The translations under genes were made by a program, and so were the position numbers. A DNA stretch of 64,000 nucleotides from Bromus sterilis (Eukaryota > Streptophyta > Magnoliopsida > Poales > Poaceae). Below, piece by piece: positions 34,122 through 47,037 of this stretch. Location of the stretch: contig OX465596.1 in NCBI GenBank assembly GCA_950022295.1, forward strand, positions 4,774,001-4,838,000, read 5' to 3'. The stretch's first letter is position 1; every line of letters starts with the position of its first letter. Below the pieces are notes generated by a model. The model was given only the letters and a program-made list of their open reading frames with translations. It searched no databases and was not told where the DNA came from.

Positions 34122-35448
34122 TTGTTTGCTACAACGGCCAACGTGAAACAATCCACGAATCTATGTATATATCGCAACATCAGGTTGCTTGCCTTCAAAA
34201 AGATGAGGAACACAATGCATATGGTTGAAAAATGGTTTGATATGACTAAGCGAAACCGGACGTACTATCTAACACGAGAAGAACCAGATCCAGTTCGTAC
34301 TATCCGTAACAAAAACAGCATCGGAAAGGTCATGTTCTTAACTATGGTTGCAAGACCAAGACATGATGCGCAAGGAAATGTGACATTTGACGAAAAGGTA
34401 GGCATCTGGGCTTTTTTCACAGAAGATGCAGCCAAATACAACTCGAAGTATATGAAAAAAGGCATGCTAAAACTAAAGATCGTCAATGTTACTAGAGACA
34501 TAATGCGGGAATGTCTCTGTGAGAAGGTAATTCCAGCAATTGTAGAAGTGTGGCCTGACGATGGAGATGTGGGAACAATATGAATACAACAAGACAATGC
34601 CAGAACACATGTTCAGCCTGATGATCCTATATTTCTGGCCGCCGTAAAAGCTTCATATTAGGTTGACTTTCCAACCTCTTAACTCACCGGATGTGAATGT
34701 TTTGGATCTTTGCTTTTTCTGCTCCATACAATCCTTGGCATTTGAGAGTGCACCTAACACTCTTAAAGAACTGATAGAATCAGTCGAACAAGCTTATGAT
34801 GCATATGACGTGAAGACACTTGGCAAAGTGTATGTAACCTTGCAGTCTGTCCTGGTGGAGATTATGAAAGACCAAGGTGGAAACACATATAAGCCACCCC
34901 ACATGGGCAAGGAGAAGCTAATAAAAGAGGGAAAGTTGCCTAACACACTAGAGGTTGAGTGCAAACTATATGAAGAAACCTTAAAGCTAATAGCCGACTA
35001 TGAGATACAACAAGTGGAGAAAGATGAGGAAAAGATGAAAGATAAACAAGCAAAGAAAGCATCAAGGAGAAAAGGAAGGTCCCAAGTAATCGTGGATGAT
35101 GACACATTTATCGCAGGAAAAGAATATGGCACATGGTTGGAAGGACCCATCAAGCATTGTCCATCCATGTCGTCGAGTCAAGAGTGTATGTCAATGTCTT
35201 ATTGCTTGTAATTATCTATTCTAAACTGATGCATCTTACTCACATAATTTTATGTTTACTATTTACAGAAACTTGATCTCATCCGAGAAACACAAATAGG
35301 CGAATTTGAAGCTGCAATACAACCAAGAATAGAAGAAGAGAAGCCTGAGGAGAAGAAGAGGATCAAGAGGAGAAGAGGAACAGAAGATGAACGGCAATAC
35401 AAGAAGCCAAGGAAGACACAAAACAAACAACTAGTCATCCTAAATTAG
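34122..35448 (+). pseudogene. Mariner-like transposase, broken
   Basis: Fragments of a plant Tc1/mariner transposase, the helper class for Stowaway MITEs. The first frame (to 34583) has MHMVEKWFDMTKRNRTYYL, VMFLTMVARPRHDAQGNVTF and VIPAIVEVWPDDGDVGTI. A TGA then sits where the family has Trp, followed by IQQDNARTHV. A frameshift follows, and the frame from about 34660 continues PLNSPDVNVLDLCFF and PPHMGKEKLIKEG. Of the DDD triad, the second (QQDN) and third (SPD) Asp are present. The first is Val (HMVEKWF instead of the usual HIDEKWF). The N-terminal DNA-binding part is missing. The downstream segment to TAG at 35448 is Lys/Glu/Arg-rich and may be a spliced tail. Clearly non-functional. Confidence 0.8.
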
Positions 35449-36150
35449 CTGGCATGTAATACTAGAGCAAACAATTGTATGGAGTAAATTATAAGCATGG
35501 CATATATTATGTTGTAAACTAAGACTGCAAACGATTTGATGATCTGTTATAGACTTGTAGTGATTTGATCTATTTTGTTGGCAATAATATTCAAATTTCA
35601 AAGCACTACTCCAATATATTCTGAAATTTGATTCTCTGAATTTTAGCAGTGGCCAGTACTGGTTAAGCCCACGGCAGCTGCATCTTAAGCAAGCAAGCAT
35701 TTCTCTGAATGTACAGTACATGCCTGAATCTTAAAATTTGCCTCTATTCTGAATTTGCCTCTATTCAGAATCATACCCAAATTATAAGCATGGTACCGTA
35801 TAAGCATGGTAGCAAGTGTCTTTATTCTTCAGGTACTCCCTAATCATACCCAAATTATAAGCATGGAGTACTCAGATTATAAGCATGGAGTACTGTATAA
35901 GCATGGAGTAGCAAATATTCAGAGATAGCCTATTCAGAGATACAGTACCATGGAGTAAAACTATTCTGACTAGTGTTTCTATTTACCAACCAGGACTCTG
36001 CACTTTCTGGTTGTTCTAGTATGTTACAAGCTTGAACAATAGTCGAATTAAGAGGGGCAAAAAATGGTTCTCAAACTGGAGCGAATACTGGTGATAAGAC
36101 TGAATACCGAATACTTTCGTGGAAACATGTCTCACCTGAAACAAATTCAG
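35449..36150. other. Intergenic with short ATTATAAGCATGG repeats
   Basis: AT-rich DNA. The word TATAAGCATGG recurs at about 35777, 35797, 35853, 35878 and 35897 in tandem-like spacing. No gene seen. Confidence 0.4.
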
Positions 36151-36179
36151 AGATGACCGTGCTGAAATTCAGAATAGTT

Positions 36180-36500
36180 TGGCCGGAACTCCGCAGGCGA
36201 CTGCCACAGAACGCGCTTGCTGGCCGGGGCGAAGGGAGCAGTGGCGGCGCTCTTGGGACACGACGGCACCAGGACGCGCTGCTTGGCGGGGACGGTGGGA
36301 GGAGCAGCGGCACACTCCGGGGGCGCCGGTACCTGGACGGGCTTCTTGGCAGGGACGGTGGGGGAAGGAGCGGCGTGCTCCAGGGGCGACGGCGACCGGA
36401 CGCGCTTCTTGGCCGGGACGGTGGGGGAAGGAGCGGCGTGCTCCAGCGGCTACGACGACTGGACGCTCTTCTTCGCAGGGACGGATGGAGCGGCGGCGCC
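36180..36500. repeat. 63-bp GC-rich minisatellite
   Basis: Units share GGGACGGTGGG; the GACGG word recurs at 36291, 36354, 36417 and 36480, exactly 63 bp apart, with a diverged unit before. Because 63 is 21 codons, several frames stay open. On the minus strand one frame gives Pro/Ala/Lys repeats such as SPTVPAKKRVRSPSPLEHAA, but a TAG interrupts it. It may be the coding exon of a lost gene. Confidence 0.75.
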
Positions 36501-37829
36501 GTCCGGGGAGCAGAGCACGAGACGGGGGACTTGTTACTTCGGTGAAAAAGACCAGGTTTTTTTTTAATACAACCAGCGCGAACAGTAATTAGGGTCGGAC
36601 GGAGTACATCTAACCTATAAACCCCGATGGATACCCGGCCATTGAGGCCATCTGCGCGCGCCGGCTCTCTTAGTCCGTTAGATTTGCTATGAGCAGTGCG
36701 TTTCGAAGCGGTGGCATACAGATTAACCGCTTGTTGTTTTGCACCCTCGTAATTATTTTTTCCAGTGATGACGGTGGGGCTGGGTTAGGTGTGTGCCGTA
36801 ATATTACGTGCATGTGTGCTGCGATGGGTGAGAAAACACAAATTGACAGCCCCGGTCGGTGTACGTACTCAACAGTGCGGTTGCAACCCATGCGTGGTCT
36901 GGGTCGTCGAGACAATGGAGTGGAGAGGGCAGATGCATGCATGGAGATAGGCACATAGGCACGCCCGCGTTTGGATTCAGGAGTGCGTGCTCATTTTTTA
37001 TCCAGTCCATTCTCTTTACTGCAGGTGGACCTTGTTTCTGTTTGGACCTACTTGTCTGTCTAATGTGTGTTATTTTGTTGGTCCTTTCTATAGTTACAAC
37101 GCCTAGGTAACTGCAGCTGCCATCCATCACTGTGGCACGTTCGCTCGCGTGGGTGGGTGGGTCTGTGGATAGACCGCCGCTTCTCCTTCTCCTCTCGTGT
37201 GTGCGATTGACAATGGGGCCGTCTGATTTGGGCTCCACCTCGCAGTGCCTGGGTGTACGCCCATGCGTATGTAGATTACCCCCAGTCGTTGCAGCTTCCT
37301 CCTCACCTTCCTCCTCTTTTCTACCACAGCGCCGACTCCTCGTTCCTTTCATACGCCATTTGCTCAACCCTATTCCATAGTCAATCTCCATCGCTCTTAA
37401 TTCCTCTCATTTGCGTTTCTGTTTCCATCTGCGCGCGGAGCTTTCTGGTGCAAGCTCAGTCCCGCGCCATGGCGGCCGTTCCATCTGCTGCTGCGTACGG
37501 TTGAGGTTTGGCATGGTTCCGTCTACTTACATCGCCTTCGACTCCTTCCTTTTCCATTGCTTATTTGCGCGCCGTTCCCTTCGTGCAGATCCACAGAGCG
37601 CACGGTTGGCTGGGTGTCTGGTTGGTGCAGATCGAGTGAGCTCCTCGTTCCCTGTGTGCTGTTCTGCTGGAAGGTGCGTTCGTTCTTGCTCGCTACATGT
37701 TCGACAAAATGCGCGGTCACTGATGTCCTCTTTTTCTTGGGTTTCTTACCAGCAGGTTCTATCTTTCTGCGTTGGATGTCGTTCTGCTCCTTTAAACTGG
37801 TTAGATCCCCCTCTTTATTTAGTTTTGTT

Positions 37830-37943
37830 CGGTTGTTTTCGGTGGCCAGCCCGGCTGGGACCGGCGGGCATGCCATGCCATTGGTTCGGTTGTTTTCGGC
37901 GGCCAGCCCGGCTGGGACCGGCGGGCATGCCATGCCATTGTTT
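37830..37943. repeat. 57-bp tandem duplication in Helitron leader
   Basis: CGGTTGTTTTCGG(T/C)GGCCAGCCC and the following bases to CATGCCATTG occur at 37830 and 37887, differing at two or three positions. Confidence 0.9.
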
Positions 37944-38726
37944 CTTGCCTCACGTATGCTTATTTTTACAGATCCAGCTAACAGGGTCTTGATTGCTTTG
38001 GTGGTTTTCTTCTTTCCCTTTAAGTGTCCGCCTTTGTGCCAAGGTTTGCCTCCCATATTCTTGATCTGCCTACGTTCTACATACTGCTCCCTTTTTTTAC
38101 ATGGTGACCTCTTTGTACATGCCAATCGGTCGTACCATTTGCGTTGCGCGTATGCTTCTCACGTATACGCTTTACTTTACTCATGTTGTGTGCTGCTGTC
38201 TCTTTCGTGATCCACACGCTGGAAACCATGGTGGCGCATCTGCCATTAACTGTTGTTACATCTCTGAGATTGGCGACGGTGGAACATTACTTGCTGGTGT
38301 CGAGCGTGCCCTTCCTCAAGATAGTTTCCATGCCCTATGAGATAGGAAATTCTTCTGGGCAAACGACAGTGTGGGGGCTGTGGATGCTTATGAGCAAGCT
38401 ACTTTACAGGCTATACATTCTTTGCAAGGGGTTTATTCTTGCACTTGCGCCGGCAGTTTGTTTCGCTAGCCTTTCACAACCATCGCTGCTTCTTTCCTTC
38501 TTGTACACGTATCGTCTAGCGTTTATACATGATATAGAGTCAGTTATTCCTTGTGTCCCAATGTACTGATTCCTTTGTTTAGTGCAATATCATTCTGTGT
38601 GAAAAGCTTGTCCATTGCCTCAACTACATTGTATTTCCTTGTGTTGTTCTCATTTTCGTTAACTCTCGTGCAGTTCTATTTCCCTTGTATTGCTTTGTTT
38701 GAGGGGTATGATCTACATCTACATAT

Positions 38727-41700
38727 ATGCCTCCACGTCCACCCCCTCCTCTTAAGGCGGCCGGGCCTCGTCTTGGGCCCTGTCATATTCCTTTGCCTGC
38801 GTTGCCAGCAAGACCGCGCCCTCCCGAGAATCATGTACCCCTTGTGCCAGTAAGGCCGCGCCGCCGAGCACCTCGTCGACCAATCCTTGATCCTGTGTTT
38901 CCAGCCCAGCCACTGTCTTTTGTTGTTCGGAAAAGGAAATGTATAGCATCTTTGCCTCATAATTATGTTCTCCTCTTTAGGCTACTCCTTAATCTAAGAT
39001 TGTTGACCTACTCGTATTTTGTGTGTAAATAGGGGATGGTTTCTTTCCTCTTCTTCCTCCTGATGTTACTAAACAGAACCGTAAAAGATGCAAGCTCCTA
39101 TTGGATAGGTTACGAAAACATAACAGATGTGGTTGGTTATTCCACTTTCCCTATAGCCCTTCATTTGTTCCCCATGGCTGATGGTCCTTTTGTCCATGCT
39201 TTTGCTTCCCCACTGTTACCCTCCTTTTCTTATACACAGATGATCTGCCCCGCTCACCGCTCGCAGAAGGTTGGCCTGGGTTTTCTCCTGAAGAGGTTGT
39301 GATCTTAAAAGGTATAAAGGTTATGGTTGCCTTTAGTAGTGATACCTTGGGGTGTGCATCACCTCTTTGTTCCCGCCTTCCTGTAGCTTTCCATAAGAAG
39401 AGGTCGTACTACGGAAAGCCAGAGTATAGATGTCCGCGCTGCCACGATGTCTTCTGGTGGGGTGAAAGAGTCAAGTCACGCTCAGCCATAACAAAGCGGC
39501 GCATTGTTTACAACCTATGTTGCAAAGGAGGAAAAGTGTTCATACCTCCTTTCAAAAAACCTCCTGCTTTTCTGTCTAACCTACTAGCATTTGATGGCCC
39601 TTCAGAATCCAGGCAATTTATTCGAAAAATACGCCAATACAACTGCTTATTTGCTTTTACTTCCATGGGAGCTCATATAGACCAATCTGTTAATGATGGT
39701 GGTGGGCCAAAAATATTTAAAATCAATGGCCAGGTCTGTCATCGTATCGGTTCTCTTTTGCCGGAGGATGGTGGCACCCCAAAATATGCTGAATTGTATA
39801 TACATGATACACAAAATGAGGTGGAAACAGAATTAGGGCGCTATCTAATGAACATGAATCTTCAAATGGTTTGGAAAAAGGTATAGTCGAAGGGCTTATG
39901 CATATGCTTGATGCTAACAACCCATTTGTTAAGCAATTTCGTACGGCTGCTGAAATTTTAAAAACTAATAAACATACAACTGTTTCAATACGCATAATTT
40001 CCCCTGGTGAAAACGATGGACCTCAATTTAACCTTCCAACAACCGATGAACTTGCTGGGCTAATAGTTGGTGAACCAAGTTTAGAAGCTCCTTCCAGAGA
40101 TTTAATAATACATTGCCGAGGTCCAGGGTTGCAGCGCATATCTTGTTTAGACCCATCTTATATGCCTCTTCAATACCCACTGTTGTTTCCATATGGGGAG
40201 AGAGGATTCCAGCTTGATGTACGCTATATAGGTGCTGATCCCAATGATACAACCAAGAGGGTAAAAATGACTATGCAAGATTATTATTGCTATTGTTCTC
40301 ATTATAAACCGGAACAATCTAATCCGTACCTATGCTATGGTTTGTTATCTTCGCAAGCTGTTGTTGATGCACGTGCCTGTATAGATGAGTGCAGATTGCG
40401 TTTTATTATTAAGGTTCAAGATGATATGCGTGCTGAACAGTTACAGACTGTTGTCGATGCGGTTGGTTTGGGTAGACTTGATGGGGCAGAGGTTGGTAAG
40501 AAAAACATACTTCCGTCGTCTTTTACCGGTGGTCGGCGATATATGCTTGAAAACTTCCATGATGCAGTCGCTGTTTCGCGTGTGCACTCGTCACCTGATA
40601 TTTTTACAACCTTCACATGCAATCCAAAGTGGCCTGAGATCCTAGAATCCCTTGAACCTGGTCAGGCTGCGTCTGATAGGGCCGATATTGTTGTTAGGGT
40701 CTACCATATGAAACTAACCGACTATATTCGTAAGATCAGAAAAGGGAAAGTTTTCGGCCCGGTTGTTGCTGGTACTCTTCGATCCCTCTTCATAAGATTT
40801 CCCCTTTCTTCCAACTAATATTTAGCTCTCACTTCCTCTTTTCCTTCTCTTGTTTGTTTTCCAGTTTTATACACCGTAGAATTCCAAAAAAGGGGCCTTC
40901 CGCATGCGCATTTCCTTGTTTGGCAGAAAAAGACTGATGAGCGAGTGGTGACCCCTGCTTTGGTATCTTCATTTATTTCTGCTGAAATACCAGATCCTGT
41001 AGAGGATCCTTTGGGCTATGCTCTTGTTGCAGAGTTCATGATGCATGGACCCTGTGGCTCCGACGGACCAAAATGCCCTTGCATGAAAAAAGGTGTCTGT
41101 TCAAAGAAATTTCCAAAATCATTCCAGGAGGAAACTTCGATTGATGAGAGTGGCTTCCCTTCATACAGGCGCCCTGATAATGGTCGTTTCATAATAAAAA
41201 ATAATGTCAAACTTGATAACAGGCATGTAGTTCCGTATAATATGAAACAACTCAAACGCTTTCAAGCACATATCAATGTTGAGTGGTGCAATCAGACCTA
41301 TGTTATTAAATATCTTTACAAGTACGTTACTAAAGGGCCGGATTGTGCTAAAACTTTATTTTCTAGCGTTAGAAAAAATGGGGATGAAGAGATCGATGAG
41401 ATTGAAGAGTACAGGGCATGTTGTTATATTTGTGACTATGACTCAGATTGGCGCGTTTATGGGTTTGAAATTCATGGAAAAAACCCTACCGTTGAAAGGC
41501 TTCCTGTACATTTGCTTAATATGCACATTGTCCGCTTTCGTACAAAGGCAAGCTTGCGTGCAGTAGCTGATAGTGATTGGTTGCAAAGAACTATGTTGAC
41601 AGAATGGTTTGTCGCAAATAGGAAATATCCCTCTGCTAGGACATTAACTTATTGTGATTTTCCCACTAGGTGGTCTTGGATGGCAGATACTAAAACATGG

Positions 41701-43755
41701 GTGCGTAGGACATGGGGTGATAGAATTGGTAGGCTCTATTACGTGCATCCTTCCACTGGAGAACTATATTATTTTAGGATGTTGTTAATGATTGTGCCTG
41801 GTGCAATGTGTTATGCTGATGTTAGAACCTACAATGGTATTGTATATCCAACCTTTAAAGAAGCATGTGCAGCAAGAGGTTTACTTGGTGATGATTTGGA
41901 ATGGTATAGTGCTTTCAATGAAGCTTTAACTTGGGGGATGGGATGTCAGCTACGTCAACTGTTTGTTACCATGCTGGTTAACTGTGGTGTTAATGATGAG
42001 AGTGCCTTCTTTGAAAAATACTGGATCTTCATAAGTGATGACATTAAACACATAATCCAATCAACTCGTGGAGGTGATACATATGTGGTGCCTCCCGTGA
42101 CTATAAAAGATCTTTTGCTTGATGAACTTGCTATTTTGTTCATTAGAAATGGTTCATCTATTTCACATCATAACTTGCCATCAAAGTCCTGCTATAGTGG
42201 TACACCCATGCAGGATGATCTGATTAATGCTGCATTAGACGTTGATTATGAAGACCTCCTAAAAACAGCAAAAATAATGTTCGATAGGCTAAACCCTGAC
42301 CAATTGAGTGCTTATACAACTATTGTCGACCGAGTTAGGGCCAAGCAGCATGGTTTCTTCTTCGTATCAGGGTATGGCGCTACTGGAAAGACTTTCCTTT
42401 GGAATGCGATGGACGCTTATCTTAGAGGTCATAAGATGGTAGTGTTAGCTGTTGCATCTTCCGGTGTAGCATCCTTGCTTTTACCTCAGGGTAGGACCGC
42501 ACATTCCAGATTTAAAATACCCATTGAGCTTGTTGAGAATGGGACATGTGATATTAAGAGGTCTACCATGCTTTCTTCCTTGATAGAGTCGGCCTCTCTT
42601 ATTATATGGGATGAAGCTCTAATGGCACATCGAGGGTGCTTTGAAGCATTAGACCGGTCTCTTCGTGATGTTCTTTCTGCCAATGATCCTACCCTTGCTG
42701 ATTTACCTTTCGGAGGTAAAGTTGTTGTTTTAGGAGGTGACCTTAGACAGATCTTACCAGTGATTGAGGGTGGCAGTAGGGAACATGTTGTAGGTGCTGC
42801 AGTCACTAATTCTCCACTCTGGCGTTCTGTTGAACTTTTACACCTTACCATCAACATGAGGTTGACAATTCAATCTGCAGATCCCTTGTTAAAAGAAGAG
42901 GTTGCTGCTTTTGCACGCTGGGTTCTTAGTATTGGAGATGGAACAGTTCCTGCTGTTGCTCGCGAGGGAGAGACTACCCCTACGTGGGTGACGATCCCTG
43001 ACGAATTCTTGGTGCATACTGTTGGTGATAAAATTGATGCTATTGTAAAGGTGGTCTATGTGGACTTGGTGACCAATTACTCCAATCCTTCTTACCTGCG
43101 AAAGAGAGCTATCATGACACCCACAAATGATATAGCAGAGAAAATAAACGCCCATGTCCTTTCATTGCTGCCTTCAGATGAGAGAGAGTACTTAAGTTTT
43201 GATTCTGTTGGTAACTCCTTAGATGGTGTGCGCAATATAGATGCTTTCTATCCTGTTGAGTGCCTCAACAAAATTAAGATAAACAATTTCCCATGGCATA
43301 GACTTGTTCTTAAAATAGGTGTGCCCATTATGTTACTCAGAATTTTGAACCAAACATCCGGGCTTTGCAATGGCACTTGTCTAATAGTAACAAAGCTAGC
43401 AGAAAAAATCATTGAAGCAGTTGTTATCACTGGTTCCAATATTGGCGATGTTGTTTACATCCCACGGATATGTTTAACATCCAAACAACCAAAATGGCCA
43501 TTCACCTTGCATAGGCGTCAGTTCCCTGTCAGAGTTTGCTATGCTATGACAATCAACAAAAGCCAAGGACAAACTCTTGCTAATGTTGGTATATATCTAA
43601 ATTCCCCTGTTTTCACACATGGTCAACTTTATGTAGCCGTGTCGCGCGTGACCTCAAAAGCAGCTCTGAAAGTTTTAATTGAGAATGAAGATGGTAGTAC
43701 TGGTTCTCAGACAAGGAACATTGTGTTCCCTGAGATTTTTCAGATGATTTCCTAA
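38727..43755 (+). pseudogene. Helitron Rep-helicase (RepHel), one frameshift
   Basis: Replication initiator and PIF1-type helicase that drives Helitron rolling-circle transposition. A Pro-rich start (MPPRPPPPLKAAGPRLGP, 38727) may be the N-terminus. The Helitron-like N-terminal domain runs 39299-39886 (YNLCCKGGKV, AHIDQSVNDGGGPKIF). The frame then shifts at about 39868-39886 and resumes as LEKGIVEGLMHMLDANN to 40771. Intron 40772-40864 (GT-AG) separates this from the main exon 40865-43755. Rep motifs: FTTFTCNPKWPEI, the HUH motif PHAHFLVW (HAH at 40903-40911), and the Tyr motif YVIKYLYKYVTKG from 41299. Helicase motifs: Walker A GYGATGKT at 42370-42393, Walker B IIWDEA, NMRL, TINKSQGQTL and LYVAVSRV. 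Only the shift near 39.88 kb breaks the protein; it could in theory be an unrecognised splice, but no GT-AG pair there fixes it. Confidence 0.85.
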
Positions 43756-44067
43756 GACCCATATCATCATCATTTTGTCTTGTACATAGACTTCCTTGCA
43801 TACTATCCTATATATCTTGCGTTTTGGCTCCCCGTTACACTGTTTATCTACTTGTTGGTGCTACCCTTGGATATGCTCATTCTAAATGTGCTATATTTTG
43901 AGTGCGTGCATATAACCTATTTATCCATATACAAGTACCCGTTTCCTACATGCTGCTGTTGGCTTCCCTTCTTTTTGTGCCCAGTGGTCAGTACATGTGC
44001 TGTTTCCAATTTACATTAATGCTTGTTTGCTTACGATTGATCATTCACATTTGTTTTGTGCTTGTAG

Positions 44068-47037
44068 ATGGCTAGGGATACAATTAGTCTCCTTTCAGAG
44101 ATACATGACAAGGAAATCAACTGGAATGTACGTGTTTTGCTCTCCCGTCTGTGGCACTACCGTGGGGCAACCGACCACGGTCCGCTTTTGCATACTGATC
44201 TTGTTGTCATCGATCAAGAGGTGCATATTTTATCTCTACTTCCATATCATTATGCATTTGATTTTGCGTGACACCTTTCCTGTTGCAAGTTAATTTAATT
44301 GGCATATAATTTCTCGCTACAGGGGACCCATATGTATGGACAGCTTCCTCCTGAGGCATCACAAAGGTTAACGGATATTCTAGAAGAAGGGAAAGTTTAC
44401 CTACTACGAAAGTTCCTATGCAACAAGTCAAAGCCAACCTTCAGGGCTGTTGAGAGTGAATACATGATTCAGTTCACTCGGTACAGCACTGCTGTGCTTC
44501 AACCAGATGCTGAGAATGCATATCCATATTGCAAGTACAACCTTGTGGATTTTGCGGATATCCCAAGGCCAACTAGCCAGACACCTCGTTTCTTAGGTTA
44601 GCAAAACTATAATACATGAAGAACTTAAGTGTATTCGAATTATTTTGTTGACTATTTACAAATGTTTCTCTTCTTCTTACTGCTAGATGTTATTGGCCAC
44701 ATTAAAGCAGTCTCAGAGGTAGTCCCTGTACAATCTATGCATCAGGCAGAGCCATCCGACACTACTATAATCCTAGCTGATGGGATGTAAGTTCCCAGAT
44801 TTCTTAAGCTTGTTGCTATATATTGTTGAAGCTTACTTACTTATGGGATATGCTCAAAATGCAGGGGTAATGAGATAAAACTCCTTCTCTGGGGTGATCG
44901 TGCTCGTGAATTCGAAGCTGAAGGTATTCGTGCTGGGAACCTTGAAGGTGCTATGGTCGCCATTTTTGTAGGCACTCTACCAAAAATGTCGCAAGGTATG
45001 CATCTTCACTAGCATTACGTGATTTATTAATGTACGCATCTACTCACCCCTACCTTCTATTCGTTATATCTCATGTTTTCTTATTTAAACCAGGTGTTAA
45101 ATCGTTGAGTGGTAGTGCAGCTTGTCGTTGGTACATCAATGAGGATCTGCCAGAGATCAACGCCTTACATGCTAGGTCTTTATTTACTTTGCCACTTTTC
45201 CCCGTTTATTGCTTGGTAGTACCTTGTTATTGATCATCCCCCTATTTACTATGCAGTCTTGGAAAAGAAGTTGCTCCTGTCGAACTTTATTCACCAATAA
45301 ACCAAGGCATTGTAGCATCCATTCGTGAACCTCCTGTCGAACTGACTGTTAAACAGCTTCTTGATCTTGATCCATTTGATAATTTGGTACATTCCTACCC
45401 TTTGAAATCTTCTATTTAAATCTTCCACAAGCTTGCTCTCTTCTGACTAGCCGTCCATGGTTTCATCTTGTAGCGTAAGCCTTTCATTTGTAAGGTCACC
45501 ATTACGCGCCTGGGCTCTGACCAGCGTTGGTGGTTCCTCTCATGTGGTGCCTGCCATAAAACTTCATACGTGAATGGATCTAGCTTTCGTTGTTCAGACC
45601 ATGGTTGTTCTTCCGTTGAAGCAGAACCAACGTGGGTGTTTTCTCCAGATCATTTTTACAGTGAAAGTGTTTTACTATATGTAATTTGACCTTTTGTCCT
45701 CTATTTTTCAGATATTCAATCTGTACATTTGCAAGAGATGGATCAGAAGAAGCTGAGTTTATGTTCTTTGAAAAATCAGGCAGAGCGGCGACAGGCAAAC
45801 CACTTCTCACCTTGTTGCGCCAAAAGTACCCAGGATATTCAGATGTCCATGAGTTTGCACAAATAGGAGGATCAGACGTGACTCTCCCCAAGGAAATAAC
45901 CAAAATGGTTGCGAAGACGTATCGGCTGGTTGTTGCCATTTCAAACAAAAGCTTCAAGCCCACGAGTACCCAGCTATCTTTCCAAGTTAGCAGGATTGAT
46001 CAGACCTTTCAGCCTGAGCTTGGGCCATTAGAATTTACTCCTGCTTCTTCGTCTACCAGTGCATCTTCTTCTGGAGCAGCTTTAGTTGGTCGCTCATTCA
46101 TACCACCACTTAGTCCACTCACACCCTCGTCAAAAGATATGCATGCTCCAGAAACTTCTACGTTTGATGAGGTACGTTTCCTTACATTACTTATTGTTCT
46201 TTTTGTTGTGCTAACCTCCTGCCTATGGTAAGCAGCTCAACACCCCCTATCAATAACGAAAGGGAAAGGATCAGCTTCCCGTGCTTCAATCTATGGGTAA
46301 ACCCATGAAATACATCCACCCTAGCACACCATATTTACTATGCTTCTACTTAAAATGTTCCTTACCTGTACTTCCATGCAGTAAAACACCTTGTCCAAAG
46401 AGTGCACGTCGTAAGCTTGTGCTTACGCCCACTAAACCCATAGAAGCTACCAAGCCATCTTTGGATGCTGCACCTGGAGGAAACAATTCGATTGCAAGCT
46501 TAACTACTGATGAATTCATGCCAACTTCTGCTGTATGAGTTCATTTACACTGCTTCTTGATTTTCTCATGCAACATTAGTCCCTCTGTAACATTCACCTT
46601 ACTTGGCTGTTAGGACCCTATCAAGCCAACTATGGATGCTCCACCTGAAGAAAACAAGTCGATTGCAGATTCAACTACCACTGCATCCATTACAACTGCT
46701 GATGTATGGGTTCATTTACATTGCTTCTTACAATACTCCTCCAGCATTAGTCCCTTTCTAACATTCACTTTACTTGGATTTTAGGACCCTGCATTGAACA
46801 TTCCAAATGATGTTGCTTCAATTTCTGAAGATGAGACGCTTGTTCCATCAAGCAATACAAAACCCAAGAGGTAAACTCTTCCTCGTAGATACTCCATCCG
46901 TCGCATTCCCATAATACAGTGTCGTCTGATCCATCAACTGGTTAACTTTAAACCTCATTTCTTTCTGCTGGTACATCCAACTCAGAACCACCGCTGGGAT
47001 GAGGGCCCCTGCTAATGGAAAGAAGGCAAAGCAGTAA
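44068..47037 (+). pseudogene. Helitron-encoded RPA70-like ssDNA-binding protein, frameshift in exon 9
   Basis: Replication protein A large-subunit-like protein carried by plant Helitrons, thought to coat single-stranded DNA. Exons read 44068-44220, 44323-44596, 44687-44786, 44865-44995, 45094-45175, 45257-45386, 45474-45631, 45712-46171, 46236-46296, 46382-46532, 46614-46703, 46785-46870 and 46986-47037 (TAA). N-terminal OB/DUF223 part: ISLLSEIHDKEINWNVRVLL. Middle OB fold: WYINEDLPEINAL. C-terminal OB fold with zinc-ribbon cysteines: SCGACHKTSYVNGSSFRC and HGC. The first eight exons give 496 residues and are intact. Exon 9 is 61 nt where 62 are needed for the SITKGKGSASRASIYG frame, so translation stops early and the low-complexity tail (exons 10-13) is lost. 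Exons 10-12 with their introns look like tandem copies of one another. Confidence 0.82.

Noticed and set aside
36153..36592. Plus-strand Gly/Arg repeat ORFs over the minisatellite
   Set aside because: Open only because the unit is 63 bp; no start context or homology, reported as a repeat instead.
37253..38569. Frames of 140-217 codons in the Helitron leader
   Set aside because: Cys/Phe/Leu-rich, overlapping in all frames, broken by the 57-bp duplication; no Helitron protein matches.
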